Assembly: GCA_009599575.1 (NCBI GenBank)
Contig: VWND01000017.1
Coordinates: forward strand, 124,001 to 188,000
DNA: 64,000 nucleotides
Source of the DNA: Blumeriella jaapii
Taxonomy: Eukaryota; Ascomycota; Leotiomycetes; Helotiales; Drepanopezizaceae
Direction of reading: 5' to 3'
The translations under genes and the position numbers were made by a program. Positions 34,909 to 44,557 of the stretch are shown here, one piece after another. Below the pieces are notes generated by a model that was not told the origin of the DNA, searched no databases, and saw only the letters and a list, made by a program, of their open reading frames with translations. Numbering within the stretch: the stretch's first letter is position 1; every line of letters starts with the position of its first letter.

Positions 34909-36880
34909 ATGCATTCCTATTTGCCTGGACAGGTCATGGTGACTCTCCTCCGCCAATGCTACGCCAGACCCCAATGCCAGGCTCTGCGCCGGCCAAAGCT
35001 GCTCCTCTGTAGCTTTGCCCGCCCGCGACCGCGAGAGGTACGCGTCGATGGACCGCACTCATCGATCCATACCCGAACCAATGCTTCTTCCCAAATGAGA
35101 ACGAGCTCGGACAACCCAGGCATTGGGGGAGAACCGCGAGGCCAGGAAGCAGAACCAGCCCATATTGCGGTCCTGGGCGGCGGCATCACAGGCCTCGCCA
35201 GCGCGCACTACCTCACGAAAGAGAATCCGAATGCAAGGCTTACGATATACGAGGGGGGATCGAGGCTGGGCGGCTGGTTGAGGAGCGAGGCCATCGACGT
35301 GGAGCTGGACGGCAAAGGGGAGAAGGTGTTGTTTGAGAGTGGGCCGAGGACTTTGAGGCCGCACACTCCGGCCGCCGCGGTGGTGCTTGAGATGGTATGG
35401 CCGTCTGCTCCTTCGAATTCGCCGGAATGGGGGGCTGACTGTTGATTCCCTAGATCCAAGATCTGGGTCTGGAAGGCGAAATGCTTATCACGCATAAAAG
35501 CTCGCTCGCGCATCAGAACCGCTTCGTGTATTATCCCGACCATCTCGTGAAAATGCCGGGCCCAGGCCAAGATTTCTTCGACCGGGCGTGGACGCTGTTT
35601 ACGGAACCCGTGTTCAAAGGCTTGGTACGCGGCGCCTTCTGGGAGTTCAACGTGGACCCTCGTCAGCGCAGCCTTGAGGACGAATCTGTGGGCGATTTCC
35701 TTGCCAGACGGCTGGGCAGTCGCGCACCAGGCAACAACTTGGTGAGCGCGGTGTTACATGGGATTTACGCGGGAGATATCTATCAGCTGAGTGCGAAGAG
35801 TTTGTTGCCGCTGCAGTGGGCTATGGAGGGGTGGCAAGGCAGTCTGACCCAGGCGGTGTTGGCCAGGCGTCTTGGGTTAGAATTGGCCTCGACGAAAGAT
35901 ACTGATCTGCTGAATGAAGTCTTGCCAAAGATCAACCCTTGGATGTCGGAGGCCATCAGGGAGGCAAGCGTATACTCGTTCAGAAAGGGCATTGGGTCGT
36001 TGTCTGAAGCACTGGTGCAGTCTTTGAAGGCAAATCCCAACGTGGAATTTAGATTGGGCGACAATGTCACCGCTGTGGAGTACAATGGCGAAAGCGACGG
36101 CGTGACGGTACATATCTCCCCAAGAAGAGATCAAGTCGTTGCTAACACTCCCAGATCCAAACATCATCCGCCGTCACAGCCCCAGCAAAATACACTCAGG
36201 CTATCTCCACCCTCTCCGGTCGAGTTCTCTCACAACTAACTTCTACACCACTCCCCACGCTTGCTCAATCTCACTCTGTCACAGTCATGGTCGTCAACCT
36301 CTACTATTCTGACCCGCACCTCCTGCCCGAACGTGGCTTTGGCTACCTTATCCCTCGCTCCATCCCTTTCGAGCAAAATCCGGAGTGCGCCCTCGGCGTC
36401 GTCTTCGACTCTGACGCCGTGCAGGGGCAGGACACGGCGTCCGGTACCAAAGTCACGGTCATGCTCGGCGGGCACTGGTGGGACGCCTTCTCCTCCTACC
36501 CCGACGAGGAAGAAGGCGTGAACATGGCACGAGCCGTGCTGCACCGCCATCTAAAAATCACGGACCGGCCTGCGGTGACGAGGGTCAATTTGCAGAGGGA
36601 GTGTATCCCGCAGTATACGGTGGGCCACGAGAAGCGAATGCGCGAGGCCCATTCCGATCTGCTGAAAGGCTTCAAGGGCAAGTTGGCTGTGGCCGGGAAC
36701 AGTTACACGGGAGTGGGACTTAATGATTGTGTGAGGGCTGCGAGGGATGTGGTGGTCGGGTTGAAAAGGGGAGATGTGGTCACCGGCTTGGAGGAATTTG
36801 GCAAGGAGAATCGCTATGTTCAAGTCAAGATACCCAATCCAGCGGATATTGCGGCGGATCGAAGTCAATCCTCAGATTAG
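34909..36880 (+). CDS. HEM14: protoporphyrinogen oxidase, mitochondrial
   Basis: Exons 34909-35394, 35454-36107, 36155-36880; 621 residues, or 612 from the second Met at 34936. Either start gives a basic, Arg-rich presequence fitting mitochondrial import; the choice is uncertain. An FAD-binding motif follows (HIAVLGGGITGLASAHYL, about 84-101), then GGSRLGGWLRSE. PPOX-type segments include ESGPRTLRP, NRFVYYPDHLVKMPGP, GLVRGAFWEF and a C-terminal FAD clamp GNSYTGVGLNDCVRAARDVV. It oxidises protoporphyrinogen IX to protoporphyrin IX on the inner mitochondrial membrane, the step before ferrochelatase in heme synthesis. Introns are 59 and 47 bp, both phase 0. P450 and other heme proteins need its product, but it is not co-regulated here as far as can be seen. 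Confidence 0.92.
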
Positions 36881-38816
36881 CCAAAGGATGATTTGTGTGT
36901 GTTGAAACTAGAAAACGACCTTGGTAAAACGGTGAAGGGTGGAGAGACAGATCTCAGACAACACGGCCTTTTACATGCTCGACCGAATATGTAAAAAAAA
37001 AAAAACCAGTCTACGGCTTTTGACATTAGCTCAAGTCTTGCAAGTCTCCCGTTGACTGACTGACTTCGGCTCCTAACCTAGACTGAGAAGCTTGGCTCCA
37101 TCCGTGGGTAACGAGCAATTCGCACCAAAAGCCGATTCTTTTACCACGTTGCTAGGTATGTAGGTAAATATCAATGAACCAGAAAGCATGTAAGGTACCT
37201 GCACAGCTGAATAGGTAGGTACGTATGTATGTATGCGAATGCCTCGTCTAAACAACCAACCACACAACCAACCAAGGCATCGAAATTCCTTTCCACTTTC
37301 TACCTACAGTACCTACCTAGAACACCATTTGTGAGAAGCACGATCCGTTTAAGCCAGCTCACCTTACCTGCCCTACCGAGCTAAGAAATGAAATGATTAT
37401 CATCAACCATTGTTGTGAGAAAGATAGACAGACATCAAGATACAAGTACCTAGCCATCTATCTAAATTCATAAATTCACTACCATCAATAGGGAGGTAGG
37501 TAGCCTTCCTTACCCTTCCTATCTAAATTCACTACCATAAACAGGGACGTAGTAGCCTTCCTTCCTTACCCTTCCTTTCTCTCTCTCTTTCTCTCCCTCC
37601 CTCCGTCCCATCCCCTTTTTCCCTCTCTTCTCTGCAAGGGAAATAGTACATGTACATACAGATTCAGTGTCTAGTACGCTGCAATACCTACTACTCCAGC
37701 AACAGCAACAAGTAAGTACCTAAGTAAGTATACAACGGAGGGCATTCCGAGCTCGAGCTCATCCGAACTGGAAGGATAAATCCTCCCTCCCTCTCTACTT
37801 GCCTACCTAATACTTACTTACTTACTGTACCTGCAAACACCACTACGGTGCTTACTTACTTGGTTCCCGTCACGCCACGTCCACATCACTTACTACCTTA
37901 CCTACCTGCTAGCTAGCTAGCCATGGAAGCTGAGTACAAGCGAGGTACGTTGTTGTTGATTCTAGATCCCTACCTATCCATCCATCCATCCATCCATCCA
38001 CCCCACGTACTGTATGTATATAAGTCGTGCGGCGCATCTCTCAGCAAGCAAGAGAGCCGCCCAGCGCAAGAGAGGTTTCGTTTCATTTTTCCACCGAGCA
38101 GCAAGGGAGAGGAAGGAAGGAAGGAAGGAAGGAAGGAAGGTCAGCAGACGGAGGAGGGGGGGGGAGGGGGTTCCTACATACAAAGAAAGGTACATACATA
38201 CAGATCAGACAGACAGACCACGCCGAGTCTTCTTCCTTCGAGAGAAAAGCGGGTGCGGGTGCGGGTGCGGCTTTGGAGAGTCGAGAGTAGCGCGAGTGCT
38301 ACTACTGTGTATATATAGGTAAGTAGTACAGTAAGTAAGTAGTGTATGTCATGAAGTATGTATGTAGTAAGAAGGAAAGAATCGATCCAAGGCTAATTAA
38401 CTAGCTTTGCCTTCTAGTGCAACGGTTTTTTCCTTCTCGAGAATGAACATGATACATACTACTAATCACTCGTCTGGAAAGGGCCAGCTCGTAGCCGCAC
38501 GCATTGCGCAGTTGCGTTTATTATTCGTAGTACGTGCATACTGTGAATTTGTACATTGCATCTCACCGAAGAACATCTGCACAACCAACTGCGACTGGAC
38601 ACGCTTTCAGAGACTCGAAAATGAGGATAGGTAGGGAAAAGTGGGGTTTGTGCTCTGATCAGTATTTATTTAGTCTTCAAATCTTCTAGTCTCTCTCTAC
38701 CCCAAGCGGCGAAGCTCCCTCTATACGCAGTGCTAATAATCAATTGACACGCTTCTCCTTCCTCTCAAATCACCTCAGAAATTCCCTTCCAGGTCAAGAT
38801 TGGTTCTCACATTTCT
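36881..38816. other. long intergenic region rich in short repeats
   Basis: About 1.9 kb without a convincing gene. Packed with TACCTACC/GGTAGGTA-type tetra- and pentamers, AAGTAAGTA runs, a CCAT repeat (37975-38000), a GGAA repeat (38112-38140) and a GGGTGC run (38250-38270). A 132-codon frame starting at 37923 has a good ATG context but is built from these repeats and followed by a GTACGT donor-like site; I do not call it. It lies between the 3' ends of two convergent genes. Confidence 0.5.
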
Positions 38817-40647
38817 TTACTTCAACCCAAAGCTCTCTCTCAATGCCGCCCCAAACCGTTCAATGGCATCAGTCATCTTATCCTCCGCCGCGGCTGCAAA
38901 CGTAGCTCGGAAGAAGAGCTCGGTTTGCGTGAAGTTCTTGGGATCGGCGATGAACCATGAGCCCTTGGACATGAGCACCCCCTTGGCGATGGCCGCGTGG
39001 AAGATCTCGTCTTCAATTTCGGGGATGGTCTTGGTTTTCGCGTGAGGGTGCTGTCGCCAATCGACCTTGAGCCAGTGCTGGAATAGAACCCGTCAACTCA
39101 CAGCGAAATGGAGAATGGAAATGGAAGGAAACGATTGGGCGCTACGAAACAGAGAGGTTGACGTACAAACATCCCCGCGTCGGGCGGGTTCCAACTCACT
39201 ATCTCCTTCGGCAGAAACTTGTCGCAAGCACCAAGAAGAACATCTCTCCGCTTGGTATACTCCATCCGGAGATTGATCAACCACTTAAAGTATCCGTCAT
39301 GACCCCAATGCTCGTCTAACAGCTTGAAGAGCACAATCTGGCTCAACCCACTGGGATTTTGCACCGAGCACTCGTGCGCTCGCACAAATCGCTCAATGAC
39401 CTGCTCGGAGGCTGTGACCCAGCCCACTCTCGTGCCAGGCGCGATGACTTTGGAGAAGGAATCCATACGCAACACTCGGCCATCGGTATCATAGCTCAGA
39501 TATGTGGGGACCATCGAGGAGAGGAATTCCTCGGTGGAAGCTGGGGGCGGGACAGCAGGCGCGTCAGGACCGGTGTAGGGTTGCATCTGCAGAAAGTAGT
39601 ACGGCTCATCCTCCAAGATGTAGACGTTGTGTTTTTGCGCTACTCTGTATATCGCCTTCCGACGAGCCGCGGACTGGGTTGCGCCGGTCGGGTTCTGTCC
39701 GGATGGCACGGTGTACAACACAAAAGGTTTGCGGGCGCCCCGTGCCTTCTCGTCCCAGTTGCTCAAGATCTCATCCATGCTCGAGGGCAGCAGGCCTTCC
39801 GCGTCCATGGCGATACCGGCGAACCCGAGGCCCAGGGCCGCAGCCGTCTCGACGGCCGAGGCGAAGGAATAGTCCTCGGAAAGAATCACGTCCCCGCGCT
39901 CACAGAACATGCGGAAGGCGATGTCCGTCGCCGACGTACTGCCCACGGTGAGCACACATTGCCAGTCCGCATAGGGCGGGTTCGAGACGATCTCCGTGTG
40001 CTCCGTCACGAAACGTATCAGCTGGGCCGAGCCGGTCCCCAAGCCATAGTTCAGTGCAATGGAGAGGTCATAGACCCCCTCGTCGGTCTGCGAGGCATCG
40101 TATTTGCCGGCCGTGAGCGTCGTGCCCCCCGGTGCGCGTGGCAGACTCGGAGAAGTTGGGGACGGTGGGCACTTTGACGGAGATCTCTTCGATGGGGAAG
40201 TTCGTTGCGACGGGGAGACCGCCGCCGAGGGAGATGAGGCCGGGATTCTTGAGGTAGACCGCGGCCCCTTTCAGCGAGGAGGGCTGGCGGGCTTTGCTTT
40301 CGGCGCTGATGTAGTCTGTTGGGGTTGGAGGTTTGGGTGTCAGGACACAAGCGACGATGCAACAGCAGTGGGGGATGGAATGCGTGACTGACTGTCCCAT
40401 CGCTTTGCCTTTGGCTTGCCCGCGCTCTGTACGAGTTAGAGCGCAAGAAGCTTCACCACACGACACGCGCCCGACCTACCGAGCTCTTGAAGAGGTCGCT
40501 GCCGCCGTATGCGGCGGTGGGTGCCACGAGTTTTCCTGCCCTCGTCCTCCGCGCCGCGATGTCATGGATGGTGGTGGGTTGGGGCACGACGATGGCCTCG
40601 GTGTCGGTGACCGCCTCCACCTCCATCGCGGACGGAGGAGGTGCCAT
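38817..40647 (-). CDS. ARO8: aromatic/2-aminoadipate aminotransferase (ARO8-like) with a one-base frameshift
   Basis: Exons on the minus strand: 40647-40480, 40426-40393, 40315-39167, 39077-38817. They sum to 1,612 nt, one more than a multiple of three; removing one base gives 536 residues. The extra base is in a run of six G (minus strand, about 40125-40130), between SESATRTGG and TTLTAGKYDASQTD, which read in different frames. Fold type I PLP enzyme: substrate-loop SLGGGLPVATNFP, TVGSTSATDIAFRMF, YTVPSGQNPTGA, and the PLP lysine in SFSKVIAPGTRVGW (about 356). Class members transaminate Phe, Tyr, Trp and 2-aminoadipate in the cytosol. The frameshift may be an assembly error in a homopolymer or a genuine lesion. 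The symbol is by similarity. Confidence 0.82.
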
Positions 40648-41202
40648 GATGGGGGAGAGAGCTGTGCGCGCGAGAGAAGAGGGGAAGGGGGGAGGGGGGG
40701 AGAGGGGGAGAAGGAGGGGTGAGGAAGAGGTAGGGAAAGAGGAAGAGGAAGAGGAAGAGGGAGAGGAAGAGAGAGAGAGGAAGATGAAGATGAAGAGAGA
40801 GGAAGAGAGGGGGGAGAAAGAAAAAGGGTGGAGGGGAGGTTGTCGAGTCAAGGGCGTCGACAACAAGCAACTCCCCTCACCACTCTGGGCCGGACTCGGT
40901 CGATCAATTGGCCGAGAGAGAGACGACCGGCGATTCATTGACGTTGTTCTGCAGTTGGAGACGGGGACGGCAAAAAAGTTAGAATCTAGGGAGACAAGAC
41001 GCCTGGGCCCATGAGAGACTAGAGACTACTGTACTGTCGTTGCAATGCCGCTGATAAGCGATGGAACAAAGTGTATCATCGATAAGAGCTCCAAGGAATG
41101 TCCTTCGGGGAAATGTGCGAACAGGATCAGGCCCAACACAAGACTGAAGAATAGAAAGATTGCTGCAGTATTGGCGGAAAATGCATTCACAACCACACTG
41201 AG
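40648..41202. other. ARO8-like promoter with long GA/CT tract
   Basis: About 550 bp upstream of the aminotransferase start. 40665-40830 is almost pure GA on the plus strand (CT on the gene strand), including GAAGAGGAAGAGG triplets. Pyrimidine tracts next to fungal starts often belong to promoters or 5' UTRs. No gene recognised. Confidence 0.5.
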
Positions 41203-41274
41203 GAGATGTAGAGAAGAGATGTAGAGAAGAGATGTAGAGAAGAGATGTAGAGAAGAGATGTAGAGAAGAGATGT
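41203..41274. repeat. 15-bp minisatellite
   Basis: Nearly five perfect head-to-tail copies of GAGATGTAGAGAAGA. Confidence 0.9.
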
Positions 41275-41279
41275 GCATG

Positions 41280-41311
41280 AGACAGAAAGACAGAAAGACA
41301 GAAAGACAGAA
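41280..41311. repeat. GACAGAAA microsatellite
   Basis: Four copies of an 8-bp unit, a few bases from the 15-bp minisatellite. The A+G-rich stretch continues to about 41460. Confidence 0.85.
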
Positions 41312-41451
41312 AGATTATGGAGAAAAATTAGAAGAAAGGAGAGAAGTTAGAAGAAAAGAAGAAAAAGAAGAAAAAAACATTGGGCAAAGTAGAAAGAATA
41401 TGAGAAATAGAGATGAAAGAAAGAAGATACAAAGTATTAAAAATAAAAAAA

Positions 41452-41463
41452 CACAAAAAAAAA
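41452..41463 (-). terminator. RNA polymerase III terminator of tRNA-Lys
   Basis: A run of nine T on the minus strand about 33 bases after the tRNA 3' end. Confidence 0.7.
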
Positions 41464-41495
41464 CAGAAGCTTCCTACTGGAAACCTCGGGAATTG

Positions 41496-41584
41496 AGCCC
41501 GAGGTGGGGCTCGAACCCACGACCTTGAGGTGTATCTTGCAAAGACTTAAGAGCCACACGCTCTACCGATTGAGCTACCCGGGC
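41496..41584 (-). tRNA. tRNA-Lys (CUU), intron-containing
   Basis: On the minus strand the acceptor arm GCCCGGG pairs with CTCGGGC. A box TAGCTCAATCGG, anticodon loop CTCTTAA with anticodon CTT, and B box GGTTCGAGCCC in a perfect T-stem (GTGGG/CCCAC). About 16 extra bases (ending GCAAGATACA) follow position 37, the usual place of a nuclear tRNA intron. The mature anticodon stem then pairs TGTGG with CCTCA with one T-T mismatch. CCA is not encoded, as expected in eukaryotes. It reads AAG codons. Confidence 0.88.
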
Positions 41585-42353
41585 GGGTATCTTCATTGAT
41601 GAGATGAGGCAGTGCTGTTATGGTATATATTTGCGTGATTTTTTGCGGCTCGGACTTGTGGAACAGTCCCCACACCCCGCCCTATTTCCAGCGCCACGAG
41701 CTGGCTTGGCGTCCTGGCAAGGAAACACCCCGCGTGGCCACGGCACAACGTCGGTACTTTTCTTCAACTAAGTACAGTACATTTGTACCTACTGTACTGT
41801 ACTGTACTGTAGTAATTGTAGAATACTGGCAGGTTGTAGGTAACGCTGCACACACTCCACCACCACCAGAGTATTGAAACAACAAGCTTCTCCATTCGTC
41901 CACCGATCAACCATCACGACACCGGATGTTGGGACCCTCTGAAAATCCCATGCCCGGGAACTGCCCAAGCATGGGCTACTACAGTACCTAGGTACGCCTC
42001 GTGAGCTGCTTACTTACAGTACCTAGTGTTAGATGAAAAAGGGAAATCTCAGTGAAATGGCGGATGTGCGTCAGAGATCAAAGACAACACCCAGAAGGCG
42101 GAATGCATGTGTGGGTGCTTCAAGGAATTGCATGGCTTAAAGCTGGACTCGAAACCCACCTTCCTCGGTCAGACTATCAAGAGAGAGGTCTTGACTTCGT
42201 GGATCTATCACTTCACCATCCCGATGCCCAGAACCGAGTAAGCTTTCACATCTGGGGGAGGGGAAGGGCTACTGGGTCGAAGAATTCTCTCATTGAAATC
42301 ATCTATTTTCCTCATCCTCGTCCTTCCAAGCGGCCCCCATCCCGGGGACAGGC
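41585..42353. other. intergenic, tRNA 5' side
   Basis: About 770 bp. Contains a TACTGTACTGTACTGTACTGTAG repeat (41789-41811) and ACAGTACCTAGGTACG-type palindromes (about 41980-42025). Frames on the plus strand here lack any recognisable protein. Confidence 0.4.
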
Positions 42354-43007
42354 TCAGGGAAACAACGGCCACACCCACCTCAACCTCCAGCAAACCCGCT
42401 CAAACAAGTCCGGATCGATACCCCCCCTCTCCGCGACCATACGAACCTTGGAACCCTTCGCCGGGTTCGTGACGTCCCTCACCCGCCTCCACTTGCCCTC
42501 GCCGCACCACGCCGCCGCGACGCGGTAGAATGCCCAGCGCGACGTGAACTTCCCGAGCATGTACGCGAACACGGTCGCGTTCCACAGGCCGGGAGGACAG
42601 GCGGCACGTGCGATGGGCTGGCCATCGGAGTGGGCGCGGCAGATCGTGAAGAGCACGTCGGAGCTCTCGCTCACCTTCGCGATGAAGCTCGTCGCTTCGC
42701 GGACCTCTTGCATCTCGCCGTCGAGGAGAGCCTGGTGCCAGCTTGCGGGGTGACCGCGGGGAAGATCGAGGAGGCGGAACCAGGGCTTGAGGAGGGTCGT
42801 CACTCTCAGACGCATGTTGTTCTCGGGAAGCGGAGTTGCGAGCTGTGGTTGTTGCGTCGAGGTGTTTGTGTTGTTCCGTGGAGGTACTTGTGTTGTAGAT
42901 GGAAGGAACGATTCCTCTGGCGTCGCTGCTCGTGTCGCGAATCTGAAAGAGACGGGGACGAAGGTAGACAGACAGCACGGGGTCCTGGACCGCGTTACAG
43001 TTAGCAT
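42354..43007 (-). CDS. hypothetical protein, possibly mitochondrial
   Basis: A single open frame of 217 codons on the minus strand, no intron needed. The first about 65 residues are rich in Arg, Ser and Thr with almost no acidic residues up to ATPEES, like a mitochondrial presequence; an alternative start is the Met at NNMRLRVTTLL (about residue 65). The second half is compact and Trp-rich (LGKFTSRWAFYRVAAAWCGEGKW, ending CWRLRWVWPLFP), which looks like a real folded domain. I do not recognise the family. Codon usage resembles the neighbours. Overlapping frames on the other strand are treated as shadows because they lack such a pattern. Confidence 0.55.
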   Translation of the reverse strand: MLTVTRSRTPCCLSTFVPVSFRFATRAATPEESFLPSTTQVPPRNNTNTSTQQPQLATPLPENNMRLRVTTLLKPWFRLLDLPRGHPASWHQALLDGEMQEVREATSFIAKVSESSDVLFTICRAHSDGQPIARAACPPGLWNATVFAYMLGKFTSRWAFYRVAAAWCGEGKWRRVRDVTNPAKGSKVRMVAERGGIDPDLFERVCWRLRWVWPLFP

Positions 43008-44557
43008 GGCAATACTTTGTACACAAAGCTCAGGTAAATGAAAAGCTCAGGCGAGTGAAGGGGAATGTTCGTTCGCCTGAGCTAGCACGTTAACACATAC
43101 CAAGCACACAAGATTGAAGCGGGGCACAATGGAGAGCTGATTTGCGTTCGAATGTTGGTAGTCGGCTGTATGTTTACCGTGAGTAGGTAAAGAAAGGTTG
43201 CTTGTGGCGCGAAGTGTTATAGAGGGATTGCGAGCTAAGCGAGGCGCTAGCGTCTTTCGGGTCGCTCGTAGTGAGTGAGTGAATATGGAAGGACACCGCA
43301 GCTTGTGAAAAGGCCGGAGCCCGGGGTAATGCCGTTGAAGACGAAACCAACATCGTTGCTCATTTCTTGCACGGTTTGTGCTCTTGTCAGTAGATGGGAA
43401 GGGAGAAGGTTTACATATAGGAACACGCCAGAGCACTGGTTTCGAAGGGTGGAAGATGCTGAGAATTGGTTCTTGATATAAGTAATAATGGGTTTGCATA
43501 CGACGCAGCTGATCTCAGCGCACGTTACCGTGCCGGTCACGCTGCGGATGTTGTAGAATTGTGGATCAAGGCTATGTTTGATCCGCTTCTTGAGATTGTA
43601 CTGCACATGTCCTTATCTTTTCTTTCCTTGCTCTGCCTATGTGTGCCATTTCGAGTCCCCACCTAGACTCGAGATCGACGGCGTGCACAGAGAGAAAGAC
43701 AGCATAGCAGCATGAGAAACAGGGGATTGAAAGACCGGTGAGAAGGGAACGTGGACATTTGGCAGGAGAAGGAAAGCTGGGTTCTAGCACAGAGAGATAG
43801 TCGGCACTGTGTGTGTTGTACCGTACCGTACCGTATATAAATACATTCATACTACATACCTACATATATACCTTACCTAGGTACGTACATACATACATAC
43901 ACCACTGTACAGACACACAGTCCAGTACCAACCGCGTGTGATCACGTGAACGGGAACCCGTGAACCCTTCTCGCGTCCCGGCCGGCCATCAGTCCCGTCT
44001 CAGGCGTCGTATCGCATTCACAGCGCATCGCATCGCATCTCATCATCTTATATCGCATCCCATCACATCCCATCCACCATCCCATCCATGCAATCGAGCG
44101 TCTGGCGTCAAGCGGCCGGCGTCAAGCGGCAACGGTGCCACGCGAATTGAACTGATCCCAACCCCAGTGGCAGTCCTCCCGACCCGACCAGACCAGCCCA
44201 GACCAGACCAGACCAGATTCGGATTGCCGATTGCAGAATATACTTATCCATCTATCCTCCCGCCATCACGACCACGACATCAATTCCACCATCGAAAACC
44301 CCCCTCGCGCGCCGCGCTCTTTTCGCTGTATACATATACACACACGCATATACACATACACACATATACACGTATATACACATACACATACGCACATACA
44401 CACACACACATACACATACACACACACATCCTGTACACGTACGGTACAGACACCCATCGACCTCGACGTGGAGACATCCACCCTGACACGCAGCCATCCA
44501 TCTCTCTTCCACCTCATGGCCGCCTCGTAGCGCTCCGCTTCCCAGCGCCGGTCAACC
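43008..44557. other. intergenic: hypothetical gene promoter and long CYR1 5' region
   Basis: About 1.55 kb. From about 43800 it carries TACCTACC/CCTAGGTACG motifs, GTACCGTACCGTACC, a (CATCG/CATCC) stretch (44020-44095), GACCAGACCAGACC (44180-44215) and an alternating ACATACAC repeat (44327-44430). The last 600 bp probably include the 5' UTR of adenylate cyclase. Frames of 90-150 codons in 43047-43606 show no protein features. Confidence 0.45.
44327..44430. repeat. CA/TA-rich microsatellite upstream of CYR1
   Basis: About 100 bp of imperfect (CACATA)n, pyrimidine-purine alternating. Confidence 0.8.

Noticed and set aside
37923..38318. 132-codon frame with a good ATG context in the HEM14-ARO8 spacer
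   Set aside because: Made of microsatellites (CCAT, GGAA, GGGTGC) with three overlapping open frames; no domain-like pattern and no supporting downstream exon.
39359..40177. 272-codon plus-strand frame opposite ARO8
   Set aside because: Antisense of conserved aminotransferase exons with Arg/Gly bias; no recognisable domain.
41203..41311. Short direct repeats as a possible CRISPR-like array
   Set aside because: Units are contiguous without spacers and the genome is eukaryotic; a minisatellite.
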